A DNA stretch of 64,000 nucleotides from Croceibacterium selenioxidans. GTDB taxonomy: Bacteria > Pseudomonadota > Alphaproteobacteria > Sphingomonadales > Sphingomonadaceae. This document shows, piece after piece, positions 34,983 through 43,391 of the stretch (position 1 is its first letter; each line of letters begins with the position of its first letter). The DNA lies in NCBI RefSeq assembly GCF_018599195.1, contig NZ_JAHFVK010000001.1:186001-250000 (forward strand), read 5' to 3'. Both the position numbers and the translations under genes were made by a program. The notes under the pieces are model-generated. The model ran no database searches and was not told where the DNA came from. It saw nothing but the letters and a program-made list of their open reading frames with translations.

Positions 34983-36233
34983 TTGACCTTCTTCACCGCG
35001 ATCGACCGATACGTATTCCGGCTGGTGCTCATGCCGATGATTGGCGTGTTCCTGCTCGCCGCGTCGCTGCTCATGCTCGAGAAGATGCTGCGGCTGATGG
35101 AATTCGTGTCCAGCGAAGGCGGCCCGGTGCGGGTCGTGTTCAAGATGCTGGTCAACCTGATTCCCGAATACGCCGGCCTGGCGATTCCACTTGGGCTCAT
35201 GCTCGGTATCCTGTTCGCCTTCCGCAAGCTCGCCACGACGAGCGAACTCGACGTGCTTCGCGCCGTGGGTTGGAGCTACACCCGGCTGCTGCGCGTACCC
35301 TATGTGATCACTCTACTGCTGATGGCGGTCAATTTCGCCATCGTCGGCTACCTGCAGCCTTTGGCTCGCTACAGCTACGCGCAGATGGAATTCGAACTTC
35401 GTTCGGGCGCTCTCGGTGCGGCGATCAAGGTGGGTGAGTTCACTGCGATCGAAGATCGCGTGGCGCTGCGCATAGAGGAAAGCCGCGACGACGGGCGCCG
35501 GTTGATGGGGATCTTCGCGCGCGTCGCTGACGACAAGGGGCAGGTCCTGTCGATCTCGGCGCGGGAAGGGCGCTTTCTCGCCAACCGCGAGAACCGCAAC
35601 ACGATCATCTTCCGGTTGGAGGACGGCACGATCGTGCAGGACATTCCGGGGAAGTCACCCCGCGTGCTCAGCTTCACCCAGCACGACCTGCCGATAGACT
35701 TGCCGGCGATCGAACGCTTCCGCGCGCGCGGAGACGAGAACCGTGAATATCTCCTTCCCGAACTCATGCACATCGGGTGGAGCGATCAGTCGACCTCTGT
35801 TCAGCGGGCCGGCGGTCAGGCCAATTTCAACTACCGTCTGGTCGAAGTGATCATGATGCTGATGCTCCCGCTGATGGCGGTGGCACTGGCGATTCCGCCC
35901 AAGCGCTCGACTTCGGCTCTCGGCGTGTTCGTGTCGATCGTGCTGGTCGTCGCGTATCACAAGGTCAACCAGTACGGCGCCTCGGTGGCCGAGCTGGGCC
36001 GGATCAACCCTTTGCTCGCCCTATGGGGACCCTTCGTGCTGTTCGCGGCGCTGATCGGGTGGATGTACTACCGCGTCGCCTTTGTACCCGGCGGCCAGGC
36101 CATCGGGGCTCTGGAATCGGCCTATGCCAAGCTGGTGAGGCGCATTACCGACCTGCTGAAACGGCGTGAACGCTTGCGCGAGGCGCGCGAGCAGGCGGCG
36201 GCGCATGGCGAGGAGCCAGCGCGTGCAGTTTGA
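34983..36233 (+). CDS. lptF: LPS export ABC transporter permease LptF
   Basis: A 416-residue YjgP/YjgQ-family permease of the LptB2FG complex that extracts LPS from the inner membrane. Six transmembrane helices are split by a periplasmic jellyroll domain (about residues 125-270). The TTG start at 34983 opens FFTAIDRYVFRLVLMPMIGVFLLAAS, the typical first helix. The C-terminus is a charged cytoplasmic tail (KRRERLREAREQ). It overlaps lptG, so the two are translated together. lptB is not in the window. Confidence 0.92.
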   Translation: MTFFTAIDRYVFRLVLMPMIGVFLLAASLLMLEKMLRLMEFVSSEGGPVRVVFKMLVNLIPEYAGLAIPLGLMLGILFAFRKLATTSELDVLRAVGWSYTRLLRVPYVITLLLMAVNFAIVGYLQPLARYSYAQMEFELRSGALGAAIKVGEFTAIEDRVALRIEESRDDGRRLMGIFARVADDKGQVLSISAREGRFLANRENRNTIIFRLEDGTIVQDIPGKSPRVLSFTQHDLPIDLPAIERFRARGDENREYLLPELMHIGWSDQSTSVQRAGGQANFNYRLVEVIMMLMLPLMAVALAIPPKRSTSALGVFVSIVLVVAYHKVNQYGASVAELGRINPLLALWGPFVLFAALIGWMYYRVAFVPGGQAIGALESAYAKLVRRITDLLKRRERLREAREQAAAHGEEPARAV

Positions 36234-37323
36234 CTTTTTCCCGTCGAAGACCCTCACCTGGTATCTCGGCAAGACCTTCCTCATTCGCATCCTGGCCGTG
36301 CTGATCATGCTCGTGCTGGTCCTGATGATGCTCGACCTGCTCAGCAATACAGCCAAGATACTGGCCTATGAGGGCAACGGTCAGGCGGAGGTCCTGAAAT
36401 ACGTCGGCCTGCGGGTGCCTCAGCTAATCGCTCGGTTCCTGCCTTATTCGGTCCTACTGGCGACGATCCTCACGCTCGCGACCTTCAACCAGAACAGCGA
36501 AGTCATCGCCATGAAGGCGGCCGGCCTTTCGGCGCACCAGATCCTTGCGCCGCTGATCCTCGTAGCCCTCGGCATCGCCATAATCTCGTTCGGGTTCAAC
36601 GAGCGGGTGGTGACGCGGGCAAGCGCGACGCTCACGGCCTGGGAAGCCAACGACTATGGTCCGGTGCCCGACGATCCGACGCTGCGGGCGAACATCTACC
36701 TGAACGACGGCAATGACGTCCTGATGGCTTCGACGATAAGCGGCACCGGGAAGAACATCGTCATGCAAGGCGTCTCGTTCTACGAACGCGACGACTCCGG
36801 AATGATCGTGCGGCAATTTCGCGCGCCCGTCGCCCGGTTTGCCGATCCCGGTTGGCGGCTGGAGAACGCGCGCCAGTTCGACGTGGCCACAGCCGAAGTC
36901 CGAAACCTTGCGGAACCCGTGATCGTCGGACCGGGCATTACCCTCACTCAGATAGCCTTGCGCAAGGTCGATCCCGACGCCGAGTCGGTCGGTGAGCTCA
37001 GACGCTCCATCCAGGCGCTCGACAGCGCGGGGCGGCGAACGGCCGAACTGCGGGGCAAATGGTGGCACAAGTTCTCCGGCCCGCTGTCGGCAGTCTTGAT
37101 GCCCCTGCTCGGTGCCGTGGCCGGATTCGGGCTCGCCCGTTCGGGTCACCTGCTGGCGCGTGCCATAATTGGCATGTCGCTTGGGTTCGCCTTCTTTGTG
37201 GTCGATAATGCGGCGCTGGCCATGGGCAGTTTTGGCGGCTATCCGCCGCTTCTCGCGGCCTGGGCTCCGTTCGTGCTGTTCTTCCTCCTGGGGGAAACAG
37301 TGCTGATCCGAACAGAGGAATAG
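36223..37323 (+). CDS. lptG: LPS export ABC transporter permease LptG
   Basis: The 366-residue partner of LptF. The N-terminus QFDFFPSKTLTWYLGKTFLIRI is the normal LptG start; hydrophobic helices and a periplasmic beta domain (about 130-255) follow. I chose GTG 36223 because AGGAG lies seven bases upstream; ATG 36205 would add six residues. It overlaps the lptF stop by 11 bases. Motif PYSVLLATILTLATFNQNSEV is conserved in the family. Confidence 0.92.
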   Translation: MQFDFFPSKTLTWYLGKTFLIRILAVLIMLVLVLMMLDLLSNTAKILAYEGNGQAEVLKYVGLRVPQLIARFLPYSVLLATILTLATFNQNSEVIAMKAAGLSAHQILAPLILVALGIAIISFGFNERVVTRASATLTAWEANDYGPVPDDPTLRANIYLNDGNDVLMASTISGTGKNIVMQGVSFYERDDSGMIVRQFRAPVARFADPGWRLENARQFDVATAEVRNLAEPVIVGPGITLTQIALRKVDPDAESVGELRRSIQALDSAGRRTAELRGKWWHKFSGPLSAVLMPLLGAVAGFGLARSGHLLARAIIGMSLGFAFFVVDNAALAMGSFGGYPPLLAAWAPFVLFFLLGETVLIRTEE

Positions 37324-37436
37324 AGCGGCCCCTGCCTCACTCGCCGCTTGCACTGCCACATTTTTGCCATTATTTGAGGCGCCGCTCGCGCGCTGCGAGT
37401 TTCTGTGGGGCCTGTCCCCCTCTAGGAGAAACTGAG

Positions 37437-37697
37437 ATGAAGAAGATTGCTCTGGCTGCCTTCTCGGCCACCGCCCTGCTCGCCCTGTCGGCTTGCGGCG
37501 ACAGCTCGGCCCCGACCGAAGAAGCCACCACCGAAGCGACCGACGCTGCCGCTGTTGAGCCGGTTGCGACCGACACCGCCGCTGTTGACGCTGCCGCTGC
37601 TGAGGCGACCGACGCCGCTGCTGCCGCGACCGACGCTGCTGCTGCCGCGACCGACGCTGCTGCTGCTGCTACTGACGCGGCCGCTGCTGCTAAGTAA
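37437..37697 (+). CDS. Small lipoprotein with ATDAAAA repeats
   Basis: An 86-residue lipoprotein. The signal peptide ends at lipobox LSAC (Cys20). The mature part is entirely low-complexity, first T/E/D/P-rich, then four or five near-identical ATDAAAA units before the terminal AAAK. TAGGAGA precedes ATG 37437, so expression is likely. A strong terminator follows 50 bases after the stop. Repeat DNA (GCGACCGACGCTGCTGCTGCC units) invites length variation. Function unknown; a structural or spacer role in the envelope is possible. Confidence 0.7.
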   Translation: MKKIALAAFSATALLALSACGDSSAPTEEATTEATDAAAVEPVATDTAAVDAAAAEATDAAAAATDAAAAATDAAAAATDAAAAAK

Positions 37698-37746
37698 TTA
37701 GCTTTCGCTTAGGCTGGCGGGTAACCCCGGCCTTACGCGAAAAGAG

Positions 37747-37783
37747 GGGCGCGCAAGCTTGGCTTGCGCGCCCTTTCTTTTTT
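37747..37783 (+). terminator. Rho-independent terminator
   Basis: GGGCGCGCAAGC (37747-37758) pairs perfectly with GCTTGCGCGCCC (37762-37773), three-base loop, then TTTCTTTTTT. It ends the lipoprotein transcript; the convergent desaturase gene stops about 35 bases further on. Confidence 0.9.
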
Positions 37784-37816
37784 GGCTGCGGGTGGAGCGG
37801 CCGGCGTGCGGGGTGA

Positions 37817-38944
37817 TCAGGCGGCTTCGGCCCGCTTGGGCGCACGTCGATCGCTGCCCCTGACCATAGTGCTGCGGGCAATACGAGCTACCAGCACGAA
37901 CAGACCCGGATGATTGGCCTCCGCGTAGGTAGATGTCGCGCCAAGCCGCTCGTTCAGCCGTCGGTGGGCCTCGGCCAGCGAATGGTAGGGCAAGCTCGGA
38001 AGCAGGTGGTGCAACGCGTGATAGCGAAGTCCCACGGGCGCCCAGAGCACGGCGAGAGGAGAGGGGGGCGGGACGTTTACCGAGTCGAGGTACTGGGCGG
38101 TCACGCTCATCGGTTCCCCTTCGTTCTCCCACAAGTGCGCCACCAGGGTGCGCAACTGGTTGAGCACGGCAACGCCCGAAAGCACGACGAGTGCGATGGC
38201 GAGCGGCCGCCAGCCGAAGGCGAAGACGCTGGCGATCAGCGCGATGGCCCAGATCGAGGCGCCAAGCTCTTGCCAGAACACCTGCCGCGCGAACTCTCCT
38301 TCAGCGGGGCGGCGGCGGAAGTCGGGGTTGATCGAAAGCGCGGAGAACTTCTCCCACACCAGCTTGCGCAGGGGCGGGATGACAACGCCCAACGGCACCA
38401 AAATCGCCGAGCGGATCAGGAACGCCAGGGGTGCCAACAGCGCGACGAGGATGAACAGCGGCAGCGACCAGGGCTTCATCAGCGCCAGGGGAAGGTACTC
38501 CGGATCCTCCGCCGTGCCGTAGCGAGTGCGCGCGTGATGCAGCGTATGGACGTTTTCGTACATCAGCGAGGGCGTGAGCAGCGGAATCCCGACTATCAGG
38601 TTCCACACCAGCCTGAAGCCGGGCAGCGCGTTCCGGTGGATGTGAGTCAATTCGTGGATGAACAGCAAGGCACGATAGAGCGCGAGTACGGAGACAATGC
38701 CCGAAGCGATTGCCAGCACGGCGTTGTCGATCAGGATCGCGCCGGCCAGCGCGGCATAGCCGACCGCAGCCGAAATCAACATGTCCGGCCAGTAGATATC
38801 CGGCCGCGCCGTGCCGATGTCGCGCGTCACTTCCGCCGCGGTGCGCAGCATTGCCATGTCGTCAGCCTTGCCGGCCGTCTTGGCGCGAGCAGAAGCCTGA
38901 GATGCAGTGTCACCGAGGACGGTCGTTGAGTCATGGGCAGTCAT
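37817..38944 (-). CDS. Membrane fatty acid desaturase-family protein
   Basis: A 375-residue di-iron membrane enzyme. The three histidine boxes are HELTHIH near 95 (HxxxH), HTLHHARTRYG near 130 (HxxHH) and YHALHHLLPSLPYH near 310 (HxxHH). Hydrophobic helices between them fit the desaturase topology. The substrate is probably an acyl lipid or carotenoid-type molecule; the C-terminal NHPGLFVLVARIARS is typical of FA_desaturase proteins in sphingomonads. Monocistronic. Confidence 0.85.
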   Translation of the reverse strand: MTAHDSTTVLGDTASQASARAKTAGKADDMAMLRTAAEVTRDIGTARPDIYWPDMLISAAVGYAALAGAILIDNAVLAIASGIVSVLALYRALLFIHELTHIHRNALPGFRLVWNLIVGIPLLTPSLMYENVHTLHHARTRYGTAEDPEYLPLALMKPWSLPLFILVALLAPLAFLIRSAILVPLGVVIPPLRKLVWEKFSALSINPDFRRRPAEGEFARQVFWQELGASIWAIALIASVFAFGWRPLAIALVVLSGVAVLNQLRTLVAHLWENEGEPMSVTAQYLDSVNVPPPSPLAVLWAPVGLRYHALHHLLPSLPYHSLAEAHRRLNERLGATSTYAEANHPGLFVLVARIARSTMVRGSDRRAPKRAEAA

Positions 38945-39084
38945 GCAAATTTTCCAAAATCAGGCGTCCGCCTGGCAATTGCGCAGGCAAGTTGCCGCAG
39001 TGCGGCTTTCTTCAGGGGTCCGGCTTGACAAGCCATAGACACCATACGCAGTGCTAACCTTCCCTGAATGAAGGCCCCTAAACC

Positions 39085-40242
39085 GTGTCAGCAGCCGACG
39101 TAGTTATTGCGCCCGTTTCGGGCAAGAGCGACTTCAATGCCTTTATCGATCTCAGTTATCGCCTGAATCGCGACGATCCCCATTGGGTGCCGCCGCTGCG
39201 CGCCGAAGTCGTCGAGTTGCTGACACCCGGCAAGAACCCGTTTCACGAACACGCCAAGGTCCAGCTTTTCCTCGCGCGACGCTCTGGCAAGGTCGTCGGC
39301 CGCATCTCCGCTCACTACGACGAGCTCGCACTGACCCAGCCCGTCGAACAGGGAATGGGACCCGGAACGGGCAATTGGGGCATGTTCGAAGCCGAGGACG
39401 AAGGCGTCGCCCACGCCCTGATCGCTCGCGCGGAGGAATGGTTGCGCGAACAGGGCATGACCCGCATCCTGGCGCCGATCAGCCTGTCGATCTGGGAGGA
39501 GCCCGGTCTGCTGGTGCACGGCCACGATCATTCCCCCATGGTCATGATGGGCCACAACTTGCCGCAGTATGAAGGCTGGATCGAAAGCGCCGGATACCAG
39601 GTGGCCAAGCGCCTGCTGACTTACGACGTGATGGTCCAGGACGGCTTTCCGCCGCTGATCAACCGCATCGTCGCGCTGGGTGAAAAGAACGCCAGCATCA
39701 AGGTACGGCCGGTCGACAAGAAGCAGATGCAGCGCGAGACCGCGATCATCCTCGATATCCTGAACAACGCCTGGTCGAAGAACTGGGGCTTCGTTCCCTT
39801 CACCGAGACCGAGAAGGTCTATGGGGCCAAGAAGCTCGCGCCGATGATCATCGAAGGGGCCAACATGATCGCCGAGATCGACGGCGAGCCCGTGGCCTTC
39901 ATGCTGTCGCTTCCCGACGTAAATGCGAAGCTCAAGACGATGGGCGGCAAGCTGTTCCCGTTCAACTGGGCCAAGCTGCTGTGGTGGCTGCGTAACCCGC
40001 AAAGCGAGGGTTTCCGCGTGCCGCTGATGGGCGTGGTCACCAAGCTGCAGAACTCGCGCATGGCGAGCCAGCTCGCTTTCATGATGATCGAGTATATCCG
40101 CCGCTATGCCGTCGCCAATCATGGCGTCAAACGCGCGGAGGTGGGCTGGGTCCTGGAAGACAATCAGGGCATGGTCGCCATCGCCGATGCCATCGGCAGC
40201 AAAATGAACCGCGAATATCGCATCTATTCGAAGGCTCTCTAG
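39085..40242 (+). CDS. GNAT-like N-acyltransferase superfamily protein
   Basis: A 385-residue soluble protein. It starts with FIDLSYRLNRDDPHWVPPLRAEV, then GKVVGRISAHYDE and NWGMFEAEDEGVAHALIARAEEWLREQGMTRILAPISLS, the acetyl-CoA-binding side of a GNAT fold. A second, more divergent GNAT-like half follows (FVPFTETEKVYG, ANMIAEIDGEPVAFMLSLPD). Such proteins are usually annotated as hypothetical. The GTG start at 39085 fits the family N-terminus; no strong ribosome site is seen. Confidence 0.7.
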   Translation: MSAADVVIAPVSGKSDFNAFIDLSYRLNRDDPHWVPPLRAEVVELLTPGKNPFHEHAKVQLFLARRSGKVVGRISAHYDELALTQPVEQGMGPGTGNWGMFEAEDEGVAHALIARAEEWLREQGMTRILAPISLSIWEEPGLLVHGHDHSPMVMMGHNLPQYEGWIESAGYQVAKRLLTYDVMVQDGFPPLINRIVALGEKNASIKVRPVDKKQMQRETAIILDILNNAWSKNWGFVPFTETEKVYGAKKLAPMIIEGANMIAEIDGEPVAFMLSLPDVNAKLKTMGGKLFPFNWAKLLWWLRNPQSEGFRVPLMGVVTKLQNSRMASQLAFMMIEYIRRYAVANHGVKRAEVGWVLEDNQGMVAIADAIGSKMNREYRIYSKAL

Positions 40243-40273
40243 GCTCTTCAGCCTCATCTCTGCGACGGGGCGT

Positions 40274-40299
40274 GGAACCCTGGTACGGTCCTCGTCGTT
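40274..40299 (+). promoter_or_regulatory. EcfG-type general-stress promoter of the response regulator
   Basis: GGAAC at 40274-40278, a 17-base spacer, and CGTT at 40296-40299. It lies 41 bases before the response-regulator ATG and gives the same pattern as the site before phyR. Confidence 0.65.
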
Positions 40300-40340
40300 G
40301 AGAGAGGCGGGCGCACAGTGTCGACCCGCCAGGGACAGAC

Positions 40341-40769
40341 ATGCGCCGCGGAAAGTCAAAAAAGGTACCCAAGCTCAGGCTAGGTCGAGTGTTGGTGGTA
40401 GAGGACGACTCCATCCTCGCCCTTTCGATCGAGACTGCGCTGCTCGATGCGGGCGCGACTGAGGTCGTCATCTGCCCCAGCATAGCCATGACCATGGATG
40501 CGCTCGAACAAGGTCCGGCCGAGGCCATTGTACTCGACGTCCACCTGGCTGACCGCGACGATGGCTGGGCCATAGCGGAACTGGTCGACCTAATCGGACC
40601 GAAGCCGCCGCGGATCGTCTTCTCGACCGGAGCGCCCCAGGATATCCCTCCGGAGATCGCCGAGATGGGCCCCATCTTCGAAAAGCCCTATGACCCTGCA
40701 CGCCTGGTTGAAGTGCTGGCGAGCGACAAGGAAGGCCTTTTCGACCGCCTTCGCAATGTGATTTCTTAG
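40341..40769 (+). CDS. Single-domain response regulator
   Basis: A 142-residue receiver-only protein. The acidic pair is in VLVVEDDS (residues 22-23), the phospho-acceptor Asp66 in IVLDVHLAD, the Thr switch in VFSTGA (Thr96) and Lys115 in FEKPYD. There is no output domain, so it probably acts as a phosphate sink or relay. The beta4 motif VFSTG recalls the FATG pattern of SdrG-type regulators in the sphingomonad stress response. It lies upstream of phyR and has its own EcfG-type promoter. Confidence 0.8.
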   Translation: MRRGKSKKVPKLRLGRVLVVEDDSILALSIETALLDAGATEVVICPSIAMTMDALEQGPAEAIVLDVHLADRDDGWAIAELVDLIGPKPPRIVFSTGAPQDIPPEIAEMGPIFEKPYDPARLVEVLASDKEGLFDRLRNVIS

Positions 40770-40921
40770 ATCACTCGCCGCCCGAGCAGCTTAGCCGTTT
40801 CGGTTGGGTGAGGGTGAACACGCGTTCTCCAAAAACGTCGCCCCTTGCGTCTGACGGCGCCTCGGACTCTCCGAAGGGGGAGGGATCTGACCGACAGAAA
40901 AAGCGTGAAGCGTGACCCAAG

Positions 40922-40956
40922 AAAAAAGGCCTCCGCCGTTTGGGGCGGAGGCCTTT
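40922..40956. terminator. Strong hairpin terminator, usable in both directions
   Basis: AAAGGCCTCCGCC (40925-40937) pairs perfectly with GGCGGAGGCCTTT (40944-40956), six-base loop, with a run of A before and T after. It separates the response regulator from phyR. The rest of the 444-base gap (40770-41213) holds only the phyR promoter; no nepR-like small gene is visible. Confidence 0.75.
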
Positions 40957-41156
40957 CGGGATCGTATCACCAGCCGCTTGGACGGGAGGGGGGGTCTCGG
41001 CGGTGACATCTGCTCAATGAGCGGACAGGCCGGTAGTTCCCAGCGCCAGAAAATTTTTTCGCGGGTTGATGTGGCTTGCCTCAACCTCGCCGCAGGCCCA
41101 TGCTTGGGGTATCCGCAGTGCCTTGTGGAGGCATCCAATGGACCGATGGCCAAGGC

Positions 41157-41181
41157 GGAACCAGTGCCGCCCACGCACGTT
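41157..41181 (+). promoter_or_regulatory. EcfG-type general-stress promoter of phyR
   Basis: GGAAC at 41157-41161, a 16-base spacer, and CGTT at 41178-41181, an exact consensus match. It lies 32 bases before the phyR ATG and implies positive autoregulation through sigma-EcfG. Confidence 0.75.
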
Positions 41182-41213
41182 CCTAGCCACGAAGTCTAAT
41201 GGGAAGGGGTCTT

Positions 41214-42008
41214 ATGTCGATCGGGGCTGAAGTAGCCGCACATCTTCCGTTTCTCCGTCGTTACGCTCGCGCGCTTACGGGCTCGCAGTCGACGGGTGAT
41301 GCTTTCGTCCGCGCCACGCTCGAGGCCGCTCTGGCCGATGATGGCCTGGCCGAGTCGCTGCGCGAGGGACGAGTTCCGCTCTATCGCGCTTTCACCAAAG
41401 TCTGGTCGAGCGCCTACCTTGAGGTGGCGGACGACAATTCGGGCCGGGGGCTTCACGAAAGTGCCGCCCAGGATCAGCTCCGCCGCATTACGCCGGTGAA
41501 CCGCCAGGCACTCTTGCTCACGACGGTCGAGGATTTCTCGCCCGGCGAGGCGGCCCGGATCATGGAAATCGGCGAGGATGACGTCGATACGCTGGTCCAG
41601 GAAGCGGTCGAGGAAATCGAACGCGAGACCACTACCAGCGTGCTGATCATCGAGGATGAGCCGCTGATCTCTATGCAGCTTGAGGATCTCGTGCGCTCGC
41701 TCGGCCATGAGATTTGCGGCACCGCTGCGACACGCAGGCAAGCGCAAAAGGTCGTTTCGGAAAAGACACCGGGGCTGGTGCTGGCCGACATTCAGTTGGC
41801 CGATGGCTCCTCCGGGCTCGACGCGGTGGACGACATTCTCGCCATCGACAGCGTGCCGGTGATTTTCATCACCGCTTATCCGGAACGCCTGCTCACCGGT
41901 GACCGCCCGGAGCCGACCTACCTGATCACCAAGCCGTTCCAGGAAGATACGGTTCGTGCGGCGATCAGCCAGGCGCTATTCTTCGGTTCCAGTCGCCCGC
42001 TTTCTTGA
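41214..42008 (+). CDS. phyR: General stress response regulator PhyR
   Basis: A 264-residue anti-anti-sigma factor. Residues 1-137 mimic an ECF sigma factor (FLRRYARALTGSQSTGDAFVRATLEAAL, then PVNRQALLLTTVEDFSPGEAARIMEIGEDDV). Residues 143-260 form a receiver with acidic IIEDEP, phospho-acceptor Asp192 in VLADIQLADGSSG, and Lys in ITKPFQED. When phosphorylated, PhyR binds NepR and frees sigma-EcfG. GGGAAGGGG precedes ATG 41214. nepR and ecfG, often neighbours, are not found here. The ModE-like gene starts 15 bases downstream. Confidence 0.95.
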   Translation: MSIGAEVAAHLPFLRRYARALTGSQSTGDAFVRATLEAALADDGLAESLREGRVPLYRAFTKVWSSAYLEVADDNSGRGLHESAAQDQLRRITPVNRQALLLTTVEDFSPGEAARIMEIGEDDVDTLVQEAVEEIERETTTSVLIIEDEPLISMQLEDLVRSLGHEICGTAATRRQAQKVVSEKTPGLVLADIQLADGSSGLDAVDDILAIDSVPVIFITAYPERLLTGDRPEPTYLITKPFQEDTVRAAISQALFFGSSRPLS

Positions 42009-42022
42009 TAGACAGGCGGGCG

Positions 42023-42388
42023 ATGGCCCGCCTGAAACTCAAGATTCAGCTCTACTGCGGCGATGAGATCGCGATGGGTCCGGGCAAGGCCGACTTGCTC
42101 GACGCCATCGCGCGCGAAGGTTCGATCTCCGGCGCCGGGCGCGCGCTCGGAATGAGCTATCGTCGTGCCTGGCTGCTGGTCGACACGATGAACCGCTGCT
42201 TCCGCTCGCCGCTAGTGGAAACCCACCCCGGTGGCGGGCAGGCGGCGGGCGCGAAGCTGACGGAGGAGGGCGAAAGCGCTCTTGCGGCCTATCGTGCGCT
42301 CTCGGAACAAGTGGAGGGTGGGGTCCCCGGCACCAGCTTCGAAACGCTGGAAACCTCGATCCGTCGGGCCCCGCTCACGCGCGACTGA
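42023..42388 (+). CDS. ModE-like winged helix-turn-helix regulator
   Basis: A 121-residue DNA-binding protein matching the N-terminal domain of ModE: LYCGDEIAMGPGKADLLDAIAREGSISGAGRALGMSYRRAWLLVDTMN, then VETHPGGGQAAGAKLTEEG. The C-terminal molybdate-binding (MOP/TOBE) domains are absent, as in many stand-alone members. Target genes are unknown; a molybdenum-enzyme-type 2Fe-2S subunit is encoded 6 kb downstream. It may be read through from phyR. Its stop codon directly abuts that of the convergent dehydrogenase. Confidence 0.8.
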   Translation: MARLKLKIQLYCGDEIAMGPGKADLLDAIAREGSISGAGRALGMSYRRAWLLVDTMNRCFRSPLVETHPGGGQAAGAKLTEEGESALAAYRALSEQVEGGVPGTSFETLETSIRRAPLTRD

Positions 42389-43390
42389 TCAGGGTGCGAT
42401 CAGCACCTTGCACTGACCGCTGCGCTGCTTGAGACTTTCGAATATTTCAGGCGTATCGGAGAGCGAAATCGTGTCGGTCACCAACAGGCGCGGCTCGATC
42501 GCGCCGCTGGCCAGCGCATCGAGCGAAGCTTCGTATTCCTGACGGGTGAAGAAGGCACTGGTGACCAGGCGCACTTCCTTCGACAGCATGGCGAAGCTGT
42601 TGAAGGTGTCGGGCCGAGTGCAGAGCCCGAGCAGCAGGATGGTGCCGCGATTGCGCACCTTGCTGACCGCCTGGTTTATCAGGCCGGGGATGCCAACGCA
42701 TTCGAACACCACGTCCGCCTTGCCGCCAAGTTCACGCTCGGCGCCGCCGATGGGGTCTTGCGGATCGACCACGAACACGTCGGCACCCATGCCGAGCGCG
42801 CGGTCCCGCTGAAACTCGGCGATATCCTGCACCGCGACCCGCGACGCGCCCATGCGCTTGGCCCAGAAGGCGACTGCTAGGCCGATGGGACCTGCGCCGA
42901 GCACGAGAACTTTGTCGCCGGCCTTCATGCCCGACAGGTTGACCCCATGGAGCGCTACGGCCAGCGGCTCGATGATCGCGCCGTCCGCCAGCGACACGTC
43001 GGTGGGCAGCCTCACGCACTGGTTCGGGCGAGTAACGGCGAACTCGGCATAGCCCCCGCCCTGGAGGCCGAAATGCTCGCACCACTGGACCTCGCCCTTG
43101 CGGCAATGGTCGCACTGGCCGCAGCTCACTAACGGGATGACCGAGACGAGGTCGCCGGTCTTCAGGCCCTCGGTATCACGCCCCAGCGCCACGACCTCTC
43201 CCGCGAACTCGTGGCCCAGCACGTCACCGTGCTTGCAGCCATAGGCGGCGTCCTCGGTCATGTGCAGGTCGGAGCCACAGATGCCGCAGCGGCCGACCTT
43301 GACCACGACCTGGCCGGTGCCGGGGGTCGGATCGGGCAGGGTCTCGAAGGCGAGCGGCGCGTGCAGCGCCTGGAAGGTTACGGCTTTCAT
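42389..43390 (-). CDS. Zinc-dependent alcohol dehydrogenase (MDR family)
   Basis: A 333-residue NAD(P)-dependent dehydrogenase. Catalytic zinc ligands are in GRCGICGSDLHM and GHEFAG; the structural zinc cluster is CGQCDHCRKGEVQWC near 95. The Rossmann motif is VLVLGAGPIGLAVAFWAKRMGA near 160. Likely reaction: oxidation of a secondary or primary alcohol, substrate unknown. It is the last gene of the leftward catabolic run; its ATG lies one base after the SDR stop (TGA-G-ATG), so translation is coupled. Confidence 0.88.
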   Translation of the reverse strand: MKAVTFQALHAPLAFETLPDPTPGTGQVVVKVGRCGICGSDLHMTEDAAYGCKHGDVLGHEFAGEVVALGRDTEGLKTGDLVSVIPLVSCGQCDHCRKGEVQWCEHFGLQGGGYAEFAVTRPNQCVRLPTDVSLADGAIIEPLAVALHGVNLSGMKAGDKVLVLGAGPIGLAVAFWAKRMGASRVAVQDIAEFQRDRALGMGADVFVVDPQDPIGGAERELGGKADVVFECVGIPGLINQAVSKVRNRGTILLLGLCTRPDTFNSFAMLSKEVRLVTSAFFTRQEYEASLDALASGAIEPRLLVTDTISLSDTPEIFESLKQRSGQCKVLIAP

Positions 43391-43391
43391 C

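Noticed and set aside
37560-37690. Short tandem DNA repeats that could be read as a CRISPR or satellite
   Set aside because: They are in-frame codons of the lipoprotein repeat, without spacers.
40791-41174. Possible nepR gene opposite phyR
   Set aside because: The 127-codon frame contains none of the NepR helical motifs and runs through the terminator hairpin.
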